This document shows positions 59,100-64,000 of a stretch of DNA of 64,000 nucleotides, in pieces. A program made the translations under genes and the position numbers. The notes under the pieces are model-generated. The model saw only the letters and a list, made by a program, of their open reading frames with translations. It was not told the DNA's origin and ran no database searches. Each line of letters begins with the position of its first letter. Position 1 is the stretch's first letter. The stretch is from an uncultured Ruminiclostridium sp. (GTDB taxonomy: Bacteria > Bacillota > Clostridia > Oscillospirales > Ruminococcaceae): positions 62,001-126,000 of the forward strand of contig CANQED010000003.1 of NCBI GenBank assembly GCA_947594425.1, in the 5' to 3' direction.

Positions 59100-59873
59100 T
59101 TATAGGACATAGCTGCACGGGTCGGCGCTGCTTTCCGCCTTAAATATCTCTATATCGGGAAATTTGCGGCACAGCGCGCCGAGCAGATAATTGCATAAAA
59201 TATTCTCGGTGTGAAAATGCCCCGCGTCTATCATACAAAAGCCCGCGTTTTGCGCGTCTATCCATATATCGTGCTTTACGTCTCCGGTGATAAGCGCGTC
59301 GCAGCCGAGCGCTATCGCTCTTTTAAGGTTGCCTGCCCCCGCGCCCGAGCACAGCCCCACGCGGATAAGCGGCTTTTCTACATCTATAAAGCGCACCGCC
59401 GTGCAGCCGAAAGCCTCCTTGCAGCTCTCGGCGAGGGCGCGCGCCGTGGTCGGTATCGGCAAAACGCATACCTTTCCGTACCCCCTGCCGTCGGGGAAAA
59501 CGGGCTCGAGCACTATATCCGACTTTTCAAAGCCCATAAGCTCGACCATAAGGTCGGTAACGCCGTTTATTGTCATATCGGCGTTGGTGTGGGCGCATAT
59601 CGCGCTGATATGGTTCTCGATAAGCTTATATACCGGCTCGCCCGGGTGCAGTTCTTTCAGCGGGTCAAATATCACGGGGTGGTGGGAAATGATAAGGTTA
59701 GCCCCGCGCTTTACGGCCTCGTCTATGACTTTATTCGTGATGTCAAGGCAAAGGCACACCGCGCTTACCTCGGCGTCCATATCCCCGACATTTAGCCCGC
59801 AGTTGTCAAAATCCCCGCATTTGTCAAACGGGGCGTATTCGTCCATAAATATGTAAAAATCTTTTACCTTCAT
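59100..59873 (-). CDS. Nif3-like dinuclear metal protein
   Basis: A 257-residue Nif3/YbgI-family protein. The metal-binding histidines lie in NLIISHHPVIFDP, AICAHTNADM and the C-terminal DAGHFHTENIL. GLNVGDMD is conserved. It is often called a GTP cyclohydrolase I type 2 homologue, but its reaction is not settled. It overlaps trmK in ATGA (59870-59873), the usual trmK-nif3 pairing of Firmicutes. Confidence 0.93.
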   Translation of the reverse strand: MKVKDFYIFMDEYAPFDKCGDFDNCGLNVGDMDAEVSAVCLCLDITNKVIDEAVKRGANLIISHHPVIFDPLKELHPGEPVYKLIENHISAICAHTNADMTINGVTDLMVELMGFEKSDIVLEPVFPDGRGYGKVCVLPIPTTARALAESCKEAFGCTAVRFIDVEKPLIRVGLCSGAGAGNLKRAIALGCDALITGDVKHDIWIDAQNAGFCMIDAGHFHTENILCNYLLGALCRKFPDIEIFKAESSADPCSYVL

Positions 59874-60562
59874 ATATTTTCTCCGTCTGATAAAATAGAC
59901 ATTATCTCCTCGGCGATGGCGCTCAGCTTTTCGGCGCGTACAGGGTCGGTATGCCCGCAGGCTGCCGCCGCCTTAAACAGTCCGTCCGCCTTATGCCGCA
60001 AAAAGCCCTCGTCGGTCGCCCCCGCCGTATAGCAAAACGTGTCGCTCGGCTCTTTCTTTATTCCCGTCCTATACGCCGAGATGATAATATACTCGTGCCC
60101 GCCCTCTCTTACTACGGTGCGGTCGGCTATACCGTACCCGACCGAGTAAAGATATTTTACCGCTATTTCGCAGCGGCTCATGGGCTGTAATATAAGATGT
60201 ACGTCCTTTTCTTCAAGCGCAAAGTCCGACAGTATCTTAACGATAAGCTCGCCGCCCATCCCCGCTATGATTATCTCCTCGGCAAAGTCCGCGCCGATAA
60301 GACCGTCTGTCTGCATAAGCCGTATGCTTTCGGGGCGGTCGGTGTATTTTTGTATATTCTCCTTAGCCGCTAAAAGCGGTCCCGCGTTTATATCCGACGC
60401 GGTCAGCCGCCGCGCGCCCCGCTGATAAAGATAGCAGGGTAACAGCGCGTGGTCGGTGCCTACGTCGATTATCTCCCTTTGCGTATCGACGTACGCCGCC
60501 GCCGCCGCAAGCCTGTCCGACAGCCTTACGGCGGGATAGCGGTGTAAGCTCTGTGCGGTCAC
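59870..60562 (-). CDS. trmK: tRNA (adenine-N1-22) methyltransferase TrmK
   Basis: A 230-residue SAM-dependent enzyme that methylates A22 of tRNA. LSDRLAAAAAYV, IIDVGTDHALLPCYL (SAM loop), ASDINAGPLLAAKENI and IIIAGMGGELIVKIL are typical. The GTG start at 60562 immediately follows the stop of the DUF1858 gene, without a good ribosome binding site, so translation is probably coupled. Confidence 0.92.
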   Translation of the reverse strand: MTAQSLHRYPAVRLSDRLAAAAAYVDTQREIIDVGTDHALLPCYLYQRGARRLTASDINAGPLLAAKENIQKYTDRPESIRLMQTDGLIGADFAEEIIIAGMGGELIVKILSDFALEEKDVHLILQPMSRCEIAVKYLYSVGYGIADRTVVREGGHEYIIISAYRTGIKKEPSDTFCYTAGATDEGFLRHKADGLFKAAAACGHTDPVRAEKLSAIAEEIMSILSDGENI

Positions 60563-60760
60563 TTAAGCTATTGCGGAGTTGAGCTTAGCGACAAATTCGT
60601 CGGCGTTAGCTCCGTGTACCGCGCACGCCTCTGCGACCGTTTCGCCCCTCGAGGCGGGGCAGCCGAGACAATGCATACCGAGCTCAAAGAATATGGGCGC
60701 GGTCTTTTCTGCGTACTCGTCAAGAATATCGCCTATAACTGTGTCTTTTGTGATAGTCAT
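60563..60760 (-). CDS. DUF1858 protein (65 aa)
   Basis: A 65-residue DUF1858 protein, with TIGDIL-like VIGDILDEYAEKTAPIFFE and the conserved cysteines in MHCLGCPASRGETVAEAC. Proteins of this type often sit beside hybrid-cluster or iron-sulfur genes; here it heads the trmK-nif3-rqcH-valS unit. AAAGGACG precedes the ATG. Confidence 0.9.
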   Translation of the reverse strand: MTITKDTVIGDILDEYAEKTAPIFFELGMHCLGCPASRGETVAEACAVHGANADEFVAKLNSAIA

Positions 60761-60819
60761 TTTTATCGTCCTTTCGTAACATAGAGCGGCAAACGTATAT
60801 TTAACGTCCGCTTTTACCT

Positions 60820-60848
60820 ATTATACACCTATCCCGACAAAAATACAA
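60820..60848 (-). promoter_or_regulatory. Promoter of the DUF1858-trmK-nif3-rqcH-valS unit
   Basis: On the minus strand, TTGTAT (60848-60843), a 17-base spacer and TATAAT (60825-60820). It lies back to back with the gatC promoter. Confidence 0.65.
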
Positions 60849-60858
60849 GGGTTTTATC

Positions 60859-60887
60859 TTGACTGAACGGGAAAAATGTGATATACT
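60859..60887 (+). promoter_or_regulatory. Promoter of the gatCAB operon
   Basis: TTGACT (60859-60864), a 17-base spacer and TATACT (60882-60887), about 40 bases upstream of gatC. Confidence 0.72.
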
Positions 60888-60924
60888 AATAACAAATTAT
60901 GTTCAAATAAAGAAAGGAACGCAT

Positions 60925-61203
60925 ATGGATATCAAGACCATCGATCACCTCTGCGAACTCAGCAAGCTTAATTACAGCGACGAAGAAAAGCAGCAGGTAA
61001 TGCGGGAAATGGGTGCGATAATAGAGCTAATGGACACGGTAAAGCAGATAGACCTTACCTATGACGACACAAAGGACTTTAACAGCATAGCGTTCTCTCA
61101 GCTCAGGCGCGACGAGGCAGCACCCTCGTTTTCGCCCGAAAAGCTGTTGAGCAACACCGACCCCGAGGACGGCTGTTATGTCGTACCGAAAATGGTAGAA
61201 TAA
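60925..61203 (+). CDS. gatC: Asp-tRNA(Asn)/Glu-tRNA(Gln) amidotransferase subunit C
   Basis: A 92-residue GatC that wraps around GatA. HLCELSKLNYSDEE, a MGAIIELMDTVKQID helix and the C-terminal EDGCYVVPKMVE match the family. I chose the ATG at 60925 after AGAAAGGA; the longer frame would run through the promoter. First gene of gatCAB. Confidence 0.94.
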   Translation: MDIKTIDHLCELSKLNYSDEEKQQVMREMGAIIELMDTVKQIDLTYDDTKDFNSIAFSQLRRDEAAPSFSPEKLLSNTDPEDGCYVVPKMVE

Positions 61204-61216
61204 GAAAGGACACCGT

Positions 61217-62674
61217 ATGGAGCTTATCAACGCTTCTTTAAAGACCCTGCGCACTATGCTCGACAATAAGGAGATAAGCGCGCGGGAGCTTGCAAAAGAA
61301 TATTACGACAGAATAAAAAAATACGACCCCGAGCTTGAGAGTTATATCACCGTCACCGACGAGCAGGCATTAAGCGACGCAGACGAGGCGCAAAAGCGCA
61401 TAGACGAGAAAAACGCCGCGCCACTAACCGGTATCCCCCTCGCGATAAAGGACAATATATGCACCGACGGCATACGCACGACCTGCGCGTCAAGGATGCT
61501 CGAAAACTTCGTGCCGCCCTATAACGCGACCGTTATCGAAAAGCTTAAGGGGCAAAATTATGTACTGCTCGGCAAAACGAGTATGGACGAGTTTGCTATG
61601 GGCGGCTCGACGCAGACCGCCGCCTTTTCTAAGACCAAAAATCCCTATGATATCACCCGCGTACCCGGAGGGTCTAGCGGCGGCAGCGCGTGCGCCGTCG
61701 GGGCAAAGCTCGCCCCCGCGGCTCTCGGCTCGGATACGGGCGGCTCTATACGTCAGCCCGCGTCCTTTTGCGGCGTAACGGGGCTAAAGCCCACCTACGG
61801 CAGAGTGTCGCGCTATGGGCTAATTGCCTTTGCAAGCTCGCTCGACCAAATAGGCCCTATCGCTAACAGCGCCGAGGACTGCGGCATACTGCTTAACGCC
61901 ATAGCGGGCGCGGACGCGCACGACGCGACGAGCTCGCCCGCCCCTGTCGAGGACTATACCGCCCTTATCGGGCAAGATATAAAGGGGCTAAAGATAGCGC
62001 TGCCCGCCGAGTTTTACAGCGACAGCACCGACGACGAGGTAAAGAGCACGGTATTATCCGCCGCCAAAGAATACGAGCGGCTCGGAGCCGAGCTTGTGCA
62101 GTGCAATATGAGCAGCCTAAAATACGCGGTCGCGGCATATTATCTGATATCGGGCGCCGAGGCGGCGAGCAACCTATCGCGCTTTGACGGGATAAAGTAC
62201 GGGCTGCGCGGCGAGGGCAAGAGCTTTGACGAGATGATAAGGGACAGCCGCAGCAAGGGCTTCGGCGCGGAGGTAAAGCGCCGCATACTTCTCGGCAACT
62301 ACGCGCTGTCGAGCGGGTACTATGACGCATATTACCGCAAGGCGCTGGCGCTAAAGCAGCTTATTATAAAAGAATACAACGATATATTTGATAAAGCGGA
62401 CGTGATACTCACCCCGACCGCGCCCACCGCGGCGTATAAAATAGGCGAGCAGGAGTCCGACCCCGTAAAGATGTACCTTGCGGATATATGCACCGTAACG
62501 GTGAATATAGCGTCATTGCCCGCGATATCGCTCCCCTGCGGGTATAACGCGGACGGTATGCCGATAGGTATGTCGCTTGTAGGAAAGCGCTTTGGCGAGG
62601 CTGTGCTGATACAGACCGCCGACGCGTACCAAAGAGGCTTTAAGTACGAGCCGAACAAATACACGGGCGCGTAA
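61217..62674 (+). CDS. gatA: Asp-tRNA(Asn)/Glu-tRNA(Gln) amidotransferase subunit A
   Basis: A 485-residue amidase-signature enzyme that releases ammonia from glutamine. The catalytic Lys lies in IPLAIKDNICTDG, the cis-Ser in GSSGGSACAVG and the nucleophile Ser in GSDTGGSIRQPASFCG. It follows gatC by 13 bases with AGAAAGGA before the ATG. Confidence 0.97.
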   Translation: MELINASLKTLRTMLDNKEISARELAKEYYDRIKKYDPELESYITVTDEQALSDADEAQKRIDEKNAAPLTGIPLAIKDNICTDGIRTTCASRMLENFVPPYNATVIEKLKGQNYVLLGKTSMDEFAMGGSTQTAAFSKTKNPYDITRVPGGSSGGSACAVGAKLAPAALGSDTGGSIRQPASFCGVTGLKPTYGRVSRYGLIAFASSLDQIGPIANSAEDCGILLNAIAGADAHDATSSPAPVEDYTALIGQDIKGLKIALPAEFYSDSTDDEVKSTVLSAAKEYERLGAELVQCNMSSLKYAVAAYYLISGAEAASNLSRFDGIKYGLRGEGKSFDEMIRDSRSKGFGAEVKRRILLGNYALSSGYYDAYYRKALALKQLIIKEYNDIFDKADVILTPTAPTAAYKIGEQESDPVKMYLADICTVTVNIASLPAISLPCGYNADGMPIGMSLVGKRFGEAVLIQTADAYQRGFKYEPNKYTGA

Positions 62675-62693
62675 ACGAAAGGAACGGCGAAAT

Positions 62694-64000
62694 ATGAAGC
62701 TATACCCTACCATAGGTCTTGAAATACACGCCGAGCTGCTTACGCAGTCAAAGGTGTTCTGCACCTGTTCGGCACAGTTCGGAGGAGAGCCGAACAGCCG
62801 CTGCTGCCCCGTATGCTCGGGACTGCCCGGCACACTGCCCGTGCTTAATGCTAAGGCGGTGGAATATATAATCAAGGCGGGATATATTATGAACTGCGAT
62901 ATTTCCCGCTTTACAAAATGGGACAGGAAAAACTACTTTTACCCCGACCTGCCCAAGGCGTACCAGATATCCCAGATGCCGCGCCCCGTCTGCTTAGGCG
63001 GATATGTGGACATCGAGAGCGAGGGCGAGACAAAGCGTATGAGGATAAACCGCATACACCTTGAAGAGGACGCGGGCAAGCTCGTCCACCAAAACCGCGT
63101 CAGCCTTGCGGACTATAACCGCTGCGGCATACCGCTGATAGAAATAGTCACCGAGCCCGATTTTCATTCGGCACAGGACGTGACGGCATTTTTCGAGAAG
63201 ATAAGGCTTATGCTGCAATACGCGGGAGTGTGCGACGGCAGGCTTGAGCAGGGCAGCATGCGCTGCGACGTTAATATTTCCCTCGCCGAAAAGGGTTCGG
63301 ATACACTCGGCACCCGCACCGAGGTCAAAAATCTCAATTCGCTGAAAGCCATTCAGCGCGCGGTGGAATATGAAATTTACCGCCAGACCGAGCTAATAGA
63401 AAACGGCGAAAGAGTGATACAGGAGACCCTGCACTTTAACGACGCTACCGGAGAAACAAGCTCGCTGCGCTCGAAAGAGGACGCGCACGACTATCGCTAT
63501 TTCCCCGACCCCGACATTCCGCCGATAATATTTACCGAGGAGGAGCTCGAGCAGATAAGGGCGGACATCCCGGAAATGCCCCAGCAAAGGTATGACAGAT
63601 ATGTCGGAGAATACGGCATATCCCCCACCGACGCGTCGGTAATAATCAATAATAAGGCGATAAGCGACCTGTTCGATAACGCCGTAAAGGCGTACAACGC
63701 GCCTAAACCGACCGCCTCGTTCATAACCGTTGAGCTTATGCGCAGAATAAATCTCGGAGAGGCAAACGCCGAGGAGCTGCCCTTTGCCGCAAAGGAGCTC
63801 GCGCGGCTGATAGAGCTTGCCGAGACGGGCAAAATATCAAAGGACAACCGCAAGGTGATACTCCGCGAAATGCTCTCGTCGGGTAAGGCTCCCGACGATG
63901 TAGCGGAAGAGCTGCAATTGTGGATAAAAGAGGACAACGCCCTGATAGAAAAGACCGTCGACGAGATACTCGCCGCAAACCCCACCCCCGTGGAGCAATA
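62694..64000 (+). CDS. gatB: Asp-tRNA(Asn)/Glu-tRNA(Gln) amidotransferase subunit B, C-terminus cut by window edge
   Basis: An open frame from ATG 62694 (GAAAGGA upstream) to the end of the window, 435 codons; a full GatB has about 475. It begins MKLYPTIGLEIHAELLTQSK and contains CTCSAQFGGEPNS and CCPVCSGLPGTLPVLN (zinc cysteines), DRKNYFYPDLPK and HLEEDAGKLVH. The C-terminal GatB/YqeY helical domain is entered but not finished. GatB provides the kinase step on mischarged tRNA. Confidence 0.95.
   Translation, partial: MKLYPTIGLEIHAELLTQSKVFCTCSAQFGGEPNSRCCPVCSGLPGTLPVLNAKAVEYIIKAGYIMNCDISRFTKWDRKNYFYPDLPKAYQISQMPRPVCLGGYVDIESEGETKRMRINRIHLEEDAGKLVHQNRVSLADYNRCGIPLIEIVTEPDFHSAQDVTAFFEKIRLMLQYAGVCDGRLEQGSMRCDVNISLAEKGSDTLGTRTEVKNLNSLKAIQRAVEYEIYRQTELIENGERVIQETLHFNDATGETSSLRSKEDAHDYRYFPDPDIPPIIFTEEELEQIRADIPEMPQQRYDRYVGEYGISPTDASVIINNKAISDLFDNAVKAYNAPKPTASFITVELMRRINLGEANAEELPFAAKELARLIELAETGKISKDNRKVILREMLSSGKAPDDVAEELQLWIKEDNALIEKTVDEILAANPTPVEQ

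Overview
The window looks like a chromosomal segment of an anaerobic, fibre-degrading Firmicute, probably Oscillospirales/Ruminococcaceae (Ruminococcus-like). The evidence is AGGAGG-type ribosome binding sites, TTGACA-N17-TATAAT promoters, GatCAB, NfnAB-type electron-transfer genes, a GH5 cellulase, a GH94 phosphorylase, and several secreted proteins ending in an NPGTG anchor signal. All family calls come from reading the translated sequence; no database search was run.

Layout. 1-5.3 kb (minus): a sugar ABC permease (cut by the window edge), a very large solute-binding protein, and two MacB/LolD-type ATPases, one with a C-terminal AbrB-like domain. 5.8-12.7 kb (minus): pheS-pheT, a foldase-like lipoprotein and an ABC-F ATPase. 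12.8-19.5 kb (minus): a hybrid sensor kinase with an upstream binding-protein partner, then nspC and a TIGR01212 radical SAM gene. 19.6-25.6 kb: a zinc-ribbon membrane protein, a VanY-like peptidase with Ig-like domains, and a heterodimeric ABC exporter. 25.7-35.1 kb is accessory DNA: three NPGTG surface proteins, an IS3/IS150 element, a repeat-rich membrane protein, a flavodoxin-like reductase, an array of small inverted cassettes, and a run of four cloverleaf-like palindromic elements. 35.4-36.2 kb: a complete type III toxin-antitoxin locus. 36.4-47.3 kb: GH94 phosphorylase, DUF389 and DUF4830 proteins, a standalone MsmK/UgpC-type ATPase, and pgk-tpiA-membrane protein-gpmI. 47.3-48.5 kb: a structured non-coding stretch and a second cassette array. 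48.5-64 kb: NfnAB, nadA-mnmA, GH5 cellulase with an NPGTG mini-protein, a DUF1858-trmK-nif3-rqcH-valS operon, and gatCAB (gatB cut by the window edge).

The most interesting system is the set of small cassettes at 28.1-30.9 kb and 47.6-48.5 kb. Each intact cassette has a 31-34 residue hydrophobic peptide ORF, with its ribosome binding site inside a hairpin. The ORF faces a short RNA driven by a near-perfect promoter on the opposite strand, and the two transcripts overlap tail to tail across a shared AACCGCC/GGCGGTT hairpin. This is the architecture of a TxpA/RatA- or BsrG/SR4-like type I toxin-antitoxin system. Five peptide ORFs, seven antisense promoters and two decayed remnants are visible, and one copy shows compensatory base changes in the hairpin.

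The genes fit a cellulose/cellobiose lifestyle. The extracellular GH5 enzyme releases oligosaccharides, binding-protein ABC importers (probably energised by the lone MsmK-like ATPase) take them up, GH94 phosphorolysis feeds sugar phosphate into the pgk-tpiA-gpmI part of glycolysis, and NfnAB balances NADH, NADPH and ferredoxin.
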